Assembly: GCA_002478225.1 (NCBI GenBank)
Contig: DLMV01000046.1
Coordinates: forward strand, 1-9,937
Direction: 5' to 3'
Origin: Deltaproteobacteria bacterium UBA7527
GTDB lineage: Bacteria > Desulfobacterota > Syntrophorhabdia > Syntrophorhabdales > Syntrophorhabdaceae
Length of the DNA stretch: 9,937 nucleotides
Positions within the stretch are counted from its first letter, which is position 1. Each line of letters begins with the position of its first letter. Below are positions 1 through 6,893 of this stretch, in pieces. Position numbers and translations under genes: made by a program. The notes under the pieces were generated by a model. It worked only from the letters and a program-made list of their open reading frames with translations. It was not told the origin of the DNA and ran no database searches.

Positions 1-79
1 TTCTCCATCGTTGAGACGGAGGGATATTTATTTGTCGAACGCTTTTCCATAAGAGGTCATTGCAAAGACTTGTCGGTTA

Positions 80-928
80 TTATGTTGCAGTGATGCTTTT
101 TATCTTTCCAATATTCTTTTCTATCTCTTTGATATAAGGGTTATCGCTGCTGTTAAAATGATAGGTGAGGTACGTATAGACGGATCCCATCATCTTGAAG
201 CGTTCCATGACGATCTTTTCGAAGAAGAGCGGCGTGTTCTCGATGAGGTGGCTGCTATCCTTGAACAGCGTTGATCCCCGGCCGTACAGATTTTCCAGAC
301 CCTCAAAACTATATGCCTCTTCAAATTCAAGATAGAGCGAGGGAAGTTTGTCGACGTAGTCCGAGGCCGACATCTGCCCCAGAAGATCCGCTGTGCCGAG
401 CGCGTATCCTATTATCCTTTCTTCGTCCGAGCTAAAGAGCACCTTGTTGTCGAAAATGACCCCGGTGCAGCGGATAGCGTTCTGGACGCTGGCGACGCTT
501 TTGCTGTCAAGGCCGAGCTGCGGGAGATAGGCACCGGCAAAATCAACGCTCCGCTGAACGTGGGTGAAGGTATATTTTGCGCCTGTTCCTTCCGTATCGT
601 CATCGCATTTTATGTACCCTGTGTCGTGAAGAACGACCGCTATAATACCGAGCATATAATATTCCTTGGAGATGAAAGGCGCGCTTTTGCTTTTGTTCCA
701 GCCGTCAATAATTTCGATGAACGGAGGGATCGTCTGGAGGGTGTGAACGATGTTGTGGTACCTGGTATCGCATTTCTGAAAACCATCTGTTCTGCCTTCA
801 AAAAGGTTCATCGAATCCCTGAAGACGCGTTCAACGAGGCCGACATCATCATCGTGGTAGTTGGCCCTGCATATAGCTTTGATCTCGCTCATGATATTCT
901 CATAGGTCAGGATGCTATTTGGGGGCAT
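80..928 (-). CDS. HD-domain metal-dependent phosphohydrolase, PDE-like
   Basis: The 282-residue protein carries a divalent-metal HD signature: YHNIVHT at residues 57-63 (H58, H62), LHDTGY at 100-105 (H101-D102), a further His in FTHVQRS near 123, and an Asp in GTADLLGQM at 181. The YHNxxH plus HD plus distal D layout resembles class I cyclic nucleotide phosphodiesterases and related bacterial HD proteins, so hydrolysis of a phosphoester or nucleotide is likely, but the substrate cannot be read from the sequence. No signal peptide or membrane segment is visible, so it is probably cytoplasmic. The ATG at 928 is preceded by AAGGAG with a 6-nt gap, a good ribosome binding site. It lies 93 bp downstream of murJ on the same strand, across an AT-rich gap without an obvious terminator, so it may be the last gene of that operon. 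Confident in the HD fold, not in the substrate. Confidence 0.82.
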   Translation of the reverse strand: MPPNSILTYENIMSEIKAICRANYHDDDVGLVERVFRDSMNLFEGRTDGFQKCDTRYHNIVHTLQTIPPFIEIIDGWNKSKSAPFISKEYYMLGIIAVVLHDTGYIKCDDDTEGTGAKYTFTHVQRSVDFAGAYLPQLGLDSKSVASVQNAIRCTGVIFDNKVLFSSDEERIIGYALGTADLLGQMSASDYVDKLPSLYLEFEEAYSFEGLENLYGRGSTLFKDSSHLIENTPLFFEKIVMERFKMMGSVYTYLTYHFNSSDNPYIKEIEKNIGKIKSITAT

Positions 929-1021
929 AGAGCGCTCCTTGAAAATACATTGTCATACTTTGTGTAATTTTAAAAGAAAAATAGGGCAAAATAAAGAGAA
1001 ATATTGGAAAACGATAACCGG

Positions 1022-2545
1022 TCATTTTTTAAGGATCGCACGATAGTAATCTTTAAAAAATAGTCCGTAGACAGCCGCTGTAAGGAAAACGCTGGAAAGA
1101 AGGACGATGGAAGCATTTGCAAGGAGGTGGCGCATCAAGACTATGGCGAGCGTAAGGACGATGCCTGCGGCGAGCGTTTTGATAATGTCCCTGACAGCCC
1201 TTTTTGCCATGCGGTATGGGATCTTTTTCTTCAGCAGAACATAGAGGAAGGCGAAGTTATAAAAAGACACAAGCGAGGTTGCAAGGGAGATCCCGAGGTT
1301 CTTAAAAGGGACCATGAGGATGGCCGCAAGGAGGGCATTGATGAAGATTGATGTTATCCCCACGAGGGCAGGGGTCTTCATATCGTGGAGCGCATTGAAT
1401 ATCCTTACCAGGGAAATGGAGAGGGCATAAAAGATGATCCCTATGCTGTAGCCGAAAAGCGCCCGGTTCGTGATATACGTTTCATGGGCTGCAAACGCGC
1501 CCCTTTCGTACAGGATCCTTGTACAGATATCCCCGATCGTACAGAGCAGGATCGTTGAAGGTATCAACGTGATGCAAAGAAGAATGATGGAGCTGTCAAT
1601 GTTGGAAGCTATGCCACGCCAATCCCTGTCGTGATAAAGCCTTGAGATCTTTGAGAACATGACCGTATAGACAGGAACTGCAAAAAGACTGAATGGCAGG
1701 ATAAAGATCCTGAAGGCGTAAGCCAGAGATGCTACCTCTCCCTGGGGCAGATAGGAAGCGATGATCCTCCCGACAAAACTGTTGATCGGGACAATGGATG
1801 TGGCTATCAGCGCGCCCAGAAAGAGATTTCTGGCTTCCGTAAAGGAAGGATGGCGGAAATCCATGAAAAAGCTGTACCTGATGCCCAGTTTCCTGAGATA
1901 AGGATATTGCACGGCGATCTGAATAAAGGCGCCTGCAGTGACGCCGATGGCAAGGCTGTATATGCCGAAACGATCCTTCAGTGTAAGGGCTGCAATGATG
2001 AAGGCGATGTTCCAGAGTATCCCTGACATCTCCGGAGCCGCGAAATGCTCTTTTGCATTGAGAAATGCCTTCATTACAGACAGCAGGGTATGCAGGGAGA
2101 TAACGGGTATCATGATGACGAACAGGTTCCTCGTGATCGCTTTCGCCTCAGGGCTGAAACCGGGCGCGATCATGCCTGTAATGACGGAGCTGAATACAAA
2201 GAATATGATCGATACAAAGAAAGTGAGCATTACCGACAGGTTGATGAAGGTGGAATAGATCTTTGAGTATTCATCGCGGTCCTTTAGGTACCGCGTGCAG
2301 ACAGGGACAAGGAAGGCGCTCGTTGCGCCGGAAAAAAAGAGGGTTTGAACAAGCTCGGGGAAATTGAACGCAACGATAAACGCGTCGACAAGAAGGGTGG
2401 CGCCAAAAAGGTATGCCTGTATCGCCTCCCGGATATAGCCCAGAGGTCTGCTGATAAGCGTTATCAGCGTTATGACAGAGCCTTTTTTGACGATGTCCCT
2501 GGCGGGGTTCCCCGGAAGATCTGTTTCAGATATTTTCTGTTCCAA
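1022..2545 (-). CDS. murJ: MurJ/MviN-family lipid flippase (divergent)
   Basis: A 507-residue polytopic membrane protein of the MOP superfamily, by family the flippase that moves lipid II, the peptidoglycan precursor, across the inner membrane. The N-terminal signature is clear: SRPLGYIRE at 32-40, FGATLLVDAFIVAF at 47-60, then FSGATSAFLVPV at 71-82. Hydrophobic segments continue to the C-terminus, and the length fits the family. The start is a TTG at 2545 lying inside the end of the upstream sigma gene (20-bp overlap). No ATG is available near the conserved N-terminus and the ribosome site is weak, so translation probably depends on coupling. Compared with E. coli MurJ, the arginines of SRxxGxxRD are kept (R33, R39), but the LRR stretch that includes R52 reads VQT here (66-68). 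It could therefore be a true MurJ or a paralogue exporting another lipid-linked glycan. Confidence 0.88.
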   Translation of the reverse strand: MEQKISETDLPGNPARDIVKKGSVITLITLISRPLGYIREAIQAYLFGATLLVDAFIVAFNFPELVQTLFFSGATSAFLVPVCTRYLKDRDEYSKIYSTFINLSVMLTFFVSIIFFVFSSVITGMIAPGFSPEAKAITRNLFVIMIPVISLHTLLSVMKAFLNAKEHFAAPEMSGILWNIAFIIAALTLKDRFGIYSLAIGVTAGAFIQIAVQYPYLRKLGIRYSFFMDFRHPSFTEARNLFLGALIATSIVPINSFVGRIIASYLPQGEVASLAYAFRIFILPFSLFAVPVYTVMFSKISRLYHDRDWRGIASNIDSSIILLCITLIPSTILLCTIGDICTRILYERGAFAAHETYITNRALFGYSIGIIFYALSISLVRIFNALHDMKTPALVGITSIFINALLAAILMVPFKNLGISLATSLVSFYNFAFLYVLLKKKIPYRMAKRAVRDIIKTLAAGIVLTLAIVLMRHLLANASIVLLSSVFLTAAVYGLFFKDYYRAILKK

Positions 2546-3434
2546 TATTCTTTCTCTTTACCGTCCTGCGTAGTTTGTTAAGCGCCTTTTGCTCTATCTG
2601 GCGGATCCGCTCTCTTGTTACGCCAAAGATCTTGCCGATGGACTCAAGGGTTTGCGGCTCTTCACCATCGAGACCGTATCTCAGGGTCATGACCTTCTTT
2701 TCATCGTTGGTGAGGGTGTCGAGCCACGAGGCTACTTCCTCCGCTCTCTTTGTATGCTCAAGAACCGACAAGGGCTCCTCGATGAGAGGGTCCGGCAGGA
2801 CCTCTTCGAGGGTGAGCCTGCCCTCCTCATCGATCAGTGTTTCCAGGGAGTAGGTCTTGATTATCATGGAAAAGAGGTTTTTTATAAATTCGATCTTGAG
2901 GCCAGTGTCCCGGGAGAGTTCTTCGACCGAAGGCTCCCTTCCCTCCTTTTCCATGTAATGACTTGTCAGTTTTGATATTTTGTGTATCCTTGAGGACACG
3001 TGCACGGGAAGGCGTATTGTCCGTGAGTGGTTCGCTATCGACCTCTCTACGGCCTGTTTTATCCACCACGTCGCGTAGGTAGAAAACCTGCATTCTCTTG
3101 CAGGATCGAATTTTTCTACGGCCCTGATGAGGCCGATATTCCCTTCTTCAATAAGGTCAAGGATCGAGATGCCCTGGTTCGTATATTTCCTCGCGATCTT
3201 GACGACAAGCCTCAGGTTTGCCTCTATCAGTTTTTTTCTGGCCTCGGCATCGCCCTTTGCTATTCTTGTTGCGTAGGCCTTTTCTTCCTCAAAGGAAATG
3301 ATCGGGAGCTTCCTGATATCCCTCAAGTAGAGCCTTTCAACCTTCTGGTCTTCATTTGCAGAGGCGTAGATATTGCCGCCTTCTTCGCTTACTCTTTCCA
3401 ACCGCGCTCTCCAATCAGCTTCACAAACCTGCAT
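2526..3434 (-). CDS. rpoS: RNA polymerase sigma-70 family factor, RpoS-like
   Basis: A group 1/2 sigma-70 factor of 302 residues that directs RNA polymerase to promoters. Regions in order: 1.2 at about 32-62 (VERLYLRDIRKLP), 2.1-2.4 at about 63-140 (LIEEGNIGLIRAVEKFD, then FSTYATWWIKQAVERSI), 3 at about 141-215, and 4 at about 225-290 with LRYGLDG and the helix-turn-helix VTRERIRQIEQKAL. The short N-terminus, without the long region 1.1 of RpoD, and its place directly after pcm match the proteobacterial rpoS locus, where pcm and rpoS are neighbours, so a stationary-phase or general stress role is likely. The start is uncertain. ATG 3434 lies 46 bp inside pcm with only a G run touching it. TTG 3401 has GGAGAG five bases upstream and would give a 291-residue protein with a smaller overlap. 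RpoD of the organism is presumably elsewhere. Confidence 0.9.
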   Translation of the reverse strand: MQVCEADWRARLERVSEEGGNIYASANEDQKVERLYLRDIRKLPIISFEEEKAYATRIAKGDAEARKKLIEANLRLVVKIARKYTNQGISILDLIEEGNIGLIRAVEKFDPARECRFSTYATWWIKQAVERSIANHSRTIRLPVHVSSRIHKISKLTSHYMEKEGREPSVEELSRDTGLKIEFIKNLFSMIIKTYSLETLIDEEGRLTLEEVLPDPLIEEPLSVLEHTKRAEEVASWLDTLTNDEKKVMTLRYGLDGEEPQTLESIGKIFGVTRERIRQIEQKALNKLRRTVKRKNIGTENI

Positions 3435-4039
3435 CCCCCGTGGTTTTCTTCACTGTAATGATCGGCTTCTTCACGGGTATAAACGATGAGGTCCTGTGAA
3501 AATTCATTTCCTATAGGGATCACCAGTCTGCCGTTGACATTGAGCTGTTCGAGCAAGGGTTGCGGGGCGCTCGGGGAGGCGGCGGTCACTATTATACCGT
3601 CGTACGGGCCGTGCTCCTTCCAGCCCAACGTGCCGTCCCCGATGGTAATAACTATATTGGCGTACCTCATTTCATCGAAAAGCTTCCTGGTTCGTTTTGC
3701 TATTGCCGGTATTCTCTCGATGGTATAGACCTGTTCGGCGAGTTCGGCCAGGACGGCTGTCTGATACCCTGAACCGCTCCCTATCTCGAGGACCTTTTCC
3801 TTTCCGGTAAGCTGGAGGAGCTCAGTCATGAGGGCTACTATATATGGTTGGGAGATCGTCTGTTTTTCCCCGATCGGGAGGGGATGGTCCTCATAAGCCT
3901 GCGGCCAGAGGGCTTCGTCGAGAAAAAGATGGCGCGGAACCTTTTTCATGGCGTCGATCACCCGTTTATCCCGTATTCCCCGCGGGATCAACTGCGTATC
4001 GACCATCTGCTGCCTTTTGCTCTGGAAGTTGTTCAGCAT
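3389..4039 (-). CDS. pcm: Protein-L-isoaspartate O-methyltransferase
   Basis: Transfers a methyl group from S-adenosylmethionine to isoaspartyl residues that arise in ageing proteins, starting their repair in the cytoplasm. The 216-residue length is typical. Visible landmarks are the N-terminal QLIPRGIRDKRVIDAM (16-31), VPRHLF (34-39), the substrate-side motif ISQPYIVALMTELL (62-75), SAM-binding motif I VLEIGSGSGYQTAVLAEL (83-100), the acidic end of the next strand YTIER (105-109), GDGTLGW (134-140), and the YDGIIVTAASPSAP region (146-159). The ATG at 4039 shares bases with the proC stop (TAATG), so re-initiation after proC is the likely way it is translated. An AGGAG lies about 20 nt upstream, too far to be ideal. 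The gene is followed by the sigma factor, the same pair as in E. coli but without nlpD between them. Confidence 0.95.
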   Translation of the reverse strand: MLNNFQSKRQQMVDTQLIPRGIRDKRVIDAMKKVPRHLFLDEALWPQAYEDHPLPIGEKQTISQPYIVALMTELLQLTGKEKVLEIGSGSGYQTAVLAELAEQVYTIERIPAIAKRTRKLFDEMRYANIVITIGDGTLGWKEHGPYDGIIVTAASPSAPQPLLEQLNVNGRLVIPIGNEFSQDLIVYTREEADHYSEENHGGCRFVKLIGERGWKE

Positions 4040-4839
4040 TATAATGAAAGTTCTTTTGCTCTCCTGCTCGCCCTTTCTATTGCTTCAATGATGATCCCTT
4101 TAAAGGCCTTTTCTTCGAGGACGGCTATGCCGGAGATAGTGGTCCCGCCGGGCGATGTGATCATGTCTCTCATGACCGTAGGGTGCATCCCTTCCTCCGC
4201 GAGCATTTTTAAAGTGCCTTTAACAACCTGCGTAGAGATGACCCTTGCCTTCTCCCTCGGTATGCCGATCTTCAGACCTGCATCGATCATTGCCTCAAGA
4301 AAGAGGAGGAAGAATGCGGGACCGCTTGCGCCAAGAGCTGTCATCGCGTCCATAAGCTCTTCACCGATCTCAATTACCTGTCCGAGGGGCTCAAAAATAT
4401 CTTTGACCTTTTTTACCTCTTCCTTCTTTACGATCTTATTGTGGGCAATACCGATCACTCCATCGCCGACCTTAACGCAGATATTCGGCATTGCTTTGAC
4501 GATCTTTACCGGTTTGCCGACGATCGAAAGAATATTTGATGTTGTTATCCCGGCCATTATCGTTATGATGATCTTGCCGGCATCAAGAAAGGGGGCTATC
4601 TCGGTGAGCACCGTTTTCGAATCCTGAGGCTTGACGGAGAGGATGATATAATCGGTGTTCGACACGAGCTCGCCGGGTTTTTTAGCCTCCTTGATCCCGA
4701 AGATTTTCCGGACAGCGCGTGCACGTTCTTTTTTGACCTCTGAAAAGATGATCGATTCTTTTTTAACGCCTTTTTTCAGGAGCGCCTTGACTATGGATTC
4801 GCCCATATTCCCGACGCCGATAATGCCGATCTTTTTCAT
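4039..4839 (-). CDS. proC: Pyrroline-5-carboxylate reductase
   Basis: Last enzyme of proline synthesis: reduces pyrroline-5-carboxylate to L-proline with NAD(P)H. From ATG 4839 it is 266 residues, the usual length. The Rossmann motif IGIIGVGNMGESI sits at 4-16, VKPQD at 69-73, MPNICVKVGDGV at 117-128, TALGASGPAFF at 167-177, and the family signature DMITSPGGTTISGI at 225-238. An upstream in-frame codon at 4878 would add 13 residues before the conserved start, but the site at 4839 has a near-perfect Shine-Dalgarno and begins exactly at the nucleotide-binding strand, so I take 4839. It is the first gene of the overlapping chain proC-pcm-sigma-murJ. I could not find a convincing -35/-10 pair in the gap upstream. 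Confidence 0.95.
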   Translation of the reverse strand: MKKIGIIGVGNMGESIVKALLKKGVKKESIIFSEVKKERARAVRKIFGIKEAKKPGELVSNTDYIILSVKPQDSKTVLTEIAPFLDAGKIIITIMAGITTSNILSIVGKPVKIVKAMPNICVKVGDGVIGIAHNKIVKKEEVKKVKDIFEPLGQVIEIGEELMDAMTALGASGPAFFLLFLEAMIDAGLKIGIPREKARVISTQVVKGTLKMLAEEGMHPTVMRDMITSPGGTTISGIAVLEEKAFKGIIIEAIERASRRAKELSL

Positions 4840-4842
4840 CCC

Positions 4843-4851
4843 AACCTCCTT
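4843..4851 (-). promoter_or_regulatory. Strong ribosome binding site that sets the proC start
   Basis: On the minus strand the bases AAGGAGGTT precede GGG ATG, giving the ATG at 4839 a near-perfect anti-16S match at short spacing. This decides the start in favour of 4839 over the upstream codon at 4878. Confidence 0.85.
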
Positions 4852-4930
4852 GTTTTTTATAACAAATAGGGAAGACATTTTAAAGCTAATTCTACTGAGA
4901 GCGCGATGCCCTGCACTTGATAATGATTAC

Positions 4931-4984
4931 GTAAGGCGTCAGGCGGTTTACCTCCTTACGACCCACGACTTACGGATTTTCTGA
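4931..4984 (+). repeat. Intergenic repeat, copy A
   Basis: A 54-bp block that matches 7641-7694 at 47 of 54 positions without gaps and in the same orientation. It begins GTAAGGC GTCAGGC GG and ends CCACGACTTACGGATT, showing a 7-base rhythm. A short inverted pair CGTAAGG / CCTTACG lies inside it. It fills much of the 157-bp gap between the Smr gene and proC. The outer left arm present in copy B is degraded here. Strand is arbitrary. Confidence 0.85.
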
Positions 4985-4996
4985 CGGCCGCTATTG

Positions 4997-5641
4997 TCAC
5001 CCGATGATATGGATCTTCTTTTTCTCGGGTCTTTTCCTGAGAAGGATGTACGTGGCGCCGGGGCCGCCGTCACGCATTATCGCGCTGGAGAAGGCGACCA
5101 CCCATTTTCTGTGCATTGCCCTTATGATCCATTTCTTAAGGTTTTCCTTCAAGAGGGGTGTATGTCTTGATTTCAATCCCCGTCCGTGGATGACCTTTAC
5201 GCAGTTGAGGCCGGAACGGATGATCTCCCTGATGAATGTCTCGAAGAGTTGTCCTGCCTCGTCGACCGCACAGCCGTGAAGGTCGAGGATCTTTTGTACG
5301 GAAAATTCACCGTTACGGAGCTTTTCTATGATGACAGGGTTTATGCCCTCGATATGGCCTTCCATGTACTCGGGCATATTGGCGACATTGAATGCGTTAT
5401 CTTCGTTTACGGCCTTTTCGAGGATCTTCTTCATATCCTGTTCGATATGCGATCTTGTCTGTATGCGCTGCTGTTTCTCAATGCGCCTTTTCTCCTGACG
5501 GTCAATGACCTTAACGTCCTTCATTGCCTCAGAGAACGCAGTGTCGCCGTCCGCCTGGTCTTTGGCGATATGGACCCTTCTGTTTTTTAAAAATTCTGGA
5601 AGGTCCGAGAACGGCCGGTACGTTGCTCTCTCTTTTCTCAC
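4997..5641 (-). CDS. Smr-domain protein
   Basis: A 214-residue protein whose C-terminal half is an Smr domain, the small MutS-related module. It shows ILDLHGCAVDEA at 118-129, VIHGRGLKS at 150-158, LKENLKKWI at 164-172, and the closing DGGPGATYILLRK at 191-203. Smr domains bind and often nick branched DNA or cleave RNA, with the LDLHG and HGxG motifs as the hallmarks, so a nuclease or nucleic-acid binding role is likely. The N-terminal half (about 1-110) is charged and probably helical (KRRIEKQQRIQTRSH near 51-65), as in stand-alone Smr proteins, and there is no MutS ATPase. The start is a GTG at 5641, just 12 bp after the stop of the upstream small gene and in the same frame as it. Its ribosome site is weak, which suggests coupling. 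Confidence 0.88.
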   Translation of the reverse strand: MRKERATYRPFSDLPEFLKNRRVHIAKDQADGDTAFSEAMKDVKVIDRQEKRRIEKQQRIQTRSHIEQDMKKILEKAVNEDNAFNVANMPEYMEGHIEGINPVIIEKLRNGEFSVQKILDLHGCAVDEAGQLFETFIREIIRSGLNCVKVIHGRGLKSRHTPLLKENLKKWIIRAMHRKWVVAFSSAIMRDGGPGATYILLRKRPEKKKIHIIG

Positions 5642-5653
5642 TGGTCTTATCTT

Positions 5654-6046
5654 TTAAAGGGATCCTCTTTGCTCTATGGTGATGCTGTATTTTTTAGTCA
5701 CGTCGCGGAACTCCAGGAGTTTCACCTCGAATTCCGTTATCTCGGCGGCCTCGAGTGCGAAGGTGTCTGAATATTGGATAATGTTCGAACCGCTGTCGTC
5801 GTAGAGCGTAACAATGGCGCTTACCAGAATGTCTTCCGATCTGTTGCTTTGGAGTTTTCCCAGGATCTTTCCCCAGAAAGGCAAGGCCGACTGAGCGCAG
5901 CATGGCGTGGGCGACAGGAGGAATATCTGGCTTTTCAATTCTATCCCCGGAGAGACATGGATCTCCGTCAGCTCCGGTTTTTCTGAAGGCCCGGCCTCCC
6001 GGCAGTTGTTTTGATTGGCGGCGCCCATTTCCGTAAACGATACCAT
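5654..6046 (-). CDS. Uncharacterised protein with FxLyD-like C-terminal domain
   Basis: I do not recognise this 130-residue protein as a named gene. The C-terminal part (about 57-126) reads like the FxLyD beta-sandwich found in many exported bacterial proteins: FWGKILGKLQ, then SAIVTLYDDSGSNI (76-89), then ITEFEVKLLEF (103-113) and a final YSITIE strand (120-125). Such domains usually sit on secreted or membrane-anchored proteins, yet no signal peptide, lipobox or membrane helix precedes it here. The first 50 residues are polar and contain a CC pair (49-50). The frame is closed by a stop 10 codons upstream of ATG 6046 with no better start between, and the ribosome site is poor, so the N-terminus may be wrong or the gene may have lost its export signal. 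It precedes the Smr gene by 12 bp. Possible 5'-end degradation. Confidence 0.6.
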   Translation of the reverse strand: MVSFTEMGAANQNNCREAGPSEKPELTEIHVSPGIELKSQIFLLSPTPCCAQSALPFWGKILGKLQSNRSEDILVSAIVTLYDDSGSNIIQYSDTFALEAAEITEFEVKLLEFRDVTKKYSITIEQRGSL

Positions 6047-6059
6047 ATAATGAGAAGCT

Positions 6060-6088
6060 TTGACAAGCCACGGTATTTATAATAGATT
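6060..6088 (+). promoter_or_regulatory. Candidate promoter for exbB-exbD-tonB
   Basis: A perfect TTGACA at 6060-6065 is followed after 17 bases by TAGATT at 6083-6088 (4 of 6 to the -10 consensus). A better -10, TATAAT at 6078-6083, is also present but only 12 bases from the -35. It lies in the 42-bp gap between the divergent small gene and exbB. With 17-bp spacing, transcription would begin around 6095, at or inside the start of exbB. Confidence 0.4.
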
Positions 6089-6532
6089 ATGGAAATGAGC
6101 TGGCTGGCATATCTAATAGATTACGGGATCATAATCATTTTGATAATACTTTCCTTTATCGCCCTCGCCGTCTTTATCGAACGGATCCTTTTTCTGAAAA
6201 AACTGGATATCAACAAATATGAAGACGACAGAAAGTCCCTCGAAATAGACATGACGCGGAGGTTGTCCGTTATAGCGACGGTTGGAAGCAATGCCCCCTA
6301 TATCGGACTCCTCGGTACGGTCCTTGGCATCATGCTGACCTTTTACACGATCGGCGCCGAAGGGTACGTGGATGCAACGAGGATCATGGTCGGCCTTGCC
6401 CTCGCATTGAAGGCCACAGCGATAGGGCTGCTCGTCGCCATACCCTCGATAGTCTTCCACAACCTTCTCGTGCGAAAGGTGAAGGTAAAGCTTCTTGAAT
6501 GGGACAGAGAGAATGGAAGAAAAAGAGTTTGA
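6089..6532 (+). CDS. exbB: ExbB/TolQ-family proton channel subunit (short, group 2 type)
   Basis: Inner-membrane subunit of the TonB energising motor, conducting protons together with ExbD. At 147 residues it is shorter than E. coli ExbB and matches the compact form seen in epsilon- and some deltaproteobacteria. Three membrane helices are visible: about 12-30, 60-88 with the hallmark NAPYIGLLGTVLGIM (68-82), and 98-128 with LALKATAIGLLVAIPS. The channel threonines of helices 2 and 3 are kept (T77, T110). In my alignment the helix-3 glutamate of E. coli ExbB (E176) is a leucine here (L105) and a lysine follows at 108. Neither ATG 6089 nor ATG 6095 has a Shine-Dalgarno. The 3' end overlaps exbD by 20 bp, and the three genes exbB-exbD-tonB form one operon. 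A TolQ or MotA-like role is less likely because tonB follows. Confidence 0.9.
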   Translation: MEMSWLAYLIDYGIIIILIILSFIALAVFIERILFLKKLDINKYEDDRKSLEIDMTRRLSVIATVGSNAPYIGLLGTVLGIMLTFYTIGAEGYVDATRIMVGLALALKATAIGLLVAIPSIVFHNLLVRKVKVKLLEWDRENGRKRV

Positions 6533-6893
6533 TTACATCAACATGATACCTTTCATCGACGTCATGCTTGTCCTCCTCACGATCGTCCTGATGACGAGCA
6601 CCTTTGTTGCGAGCGGGATCATACCTATAGAGCTGCCGAAGGTCGCCGGCAAGCATGAAAAGGCGATGAAGACAGGAATGATCGAGATCGACAGGAAAGG
6701 GGACGTGTACTATCAGGGCAGACCGGTTGATCTGAGCTCACTTAAGGGCCGGCTTGACAATGTATCCAGGGATACGCCCTTTCTCATAAGGGCTGACAGG
6801 AACATCCCTCTTCAGAGCTTCATCGAGGTTCTTGACATAGTGAAGACCATGGGTTTCAGAAGGGTCAGCCTTCAGACAGAAGAATCGCAATGA
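6513..6893 (+). CDS. exbD: ExbD/TolR-family transport energiser
   Basis: Single-pass inner-membrane partner of ExbB, with a short cytoplasmic tail, one helix and a periplasmic domain. From ATG 6513 it is 126 residues. The helix at about 11-35 contains the essential proton-carrying aspartate in NMIPFIDVMLVLLTIVLM (D16). The periplasmic part ends with FIEVLDIVKTMGFRRVSLQTE, the usual ExbD C-terminal helix and strand. An ATG at 6495 in frame would add six residues, but 6513 has the purine-rich GAGAGA just before it and begins like typical ExbD proteins. The gene overlaps the end of exbB and its stop shares an ATGA with tonB, so translation of the three is coupled. Confidence 0.92.
   Translation: MEEKEFDYINMIPFIDVMLVLLTIVLMTSTFVASGIIPIELPKVAGKHEKAMKTGMIEIDRKGDVYYQGRPVDLSSLKGRLDNVSRDTPFLIRADRNIPLQSFIEVLDIVKTMGFRRVSLQTEESQ

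Noticed and set aside
3..21. Small hairpin CTCCATC/GACGGAG as a terminator
   Set aside because: One mismatch in the stem and no clean T run visible on either side within the window. Too weak to call.
1..93. Open plus-strand frame from base 1 to a TGA at 91-93, possibly the end of an upstream gene
   Set aside because: About 30 codons open is easily chance, no motif is recognisable, and it would overlap the 3' end of the HD gene.
560..967. A 135-codon plus-strand frame opposite the HD gene
   Set aside because: Antisense to a gene with intact metal-binding motifs and a good ribosome binding site. No independent support.
929..1021. Promoter for the HD gene in the AT-rich gap (TAAAAT)
   Set aside because: No convincing -35 at proper spacing. 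In AT-rich sequence such a -10 match is expected by chance.
3848..4627. A 259-codon plus-strand open frame opposite proC and pcm
   Set aside because: It lies antisense to two clearly recognised enzymes, and its translation shows no family motif. It is a by-product of codon bias in the real genes.
5694..6071. A 125-codon minus-strand frame overlapping the FxLyD-like gene
   Set aside because: Arg/Gly-rich translation without domain signs. The other frame at 5654-6046 shows strand-like hydrophobic patterning and a recognisable domain.
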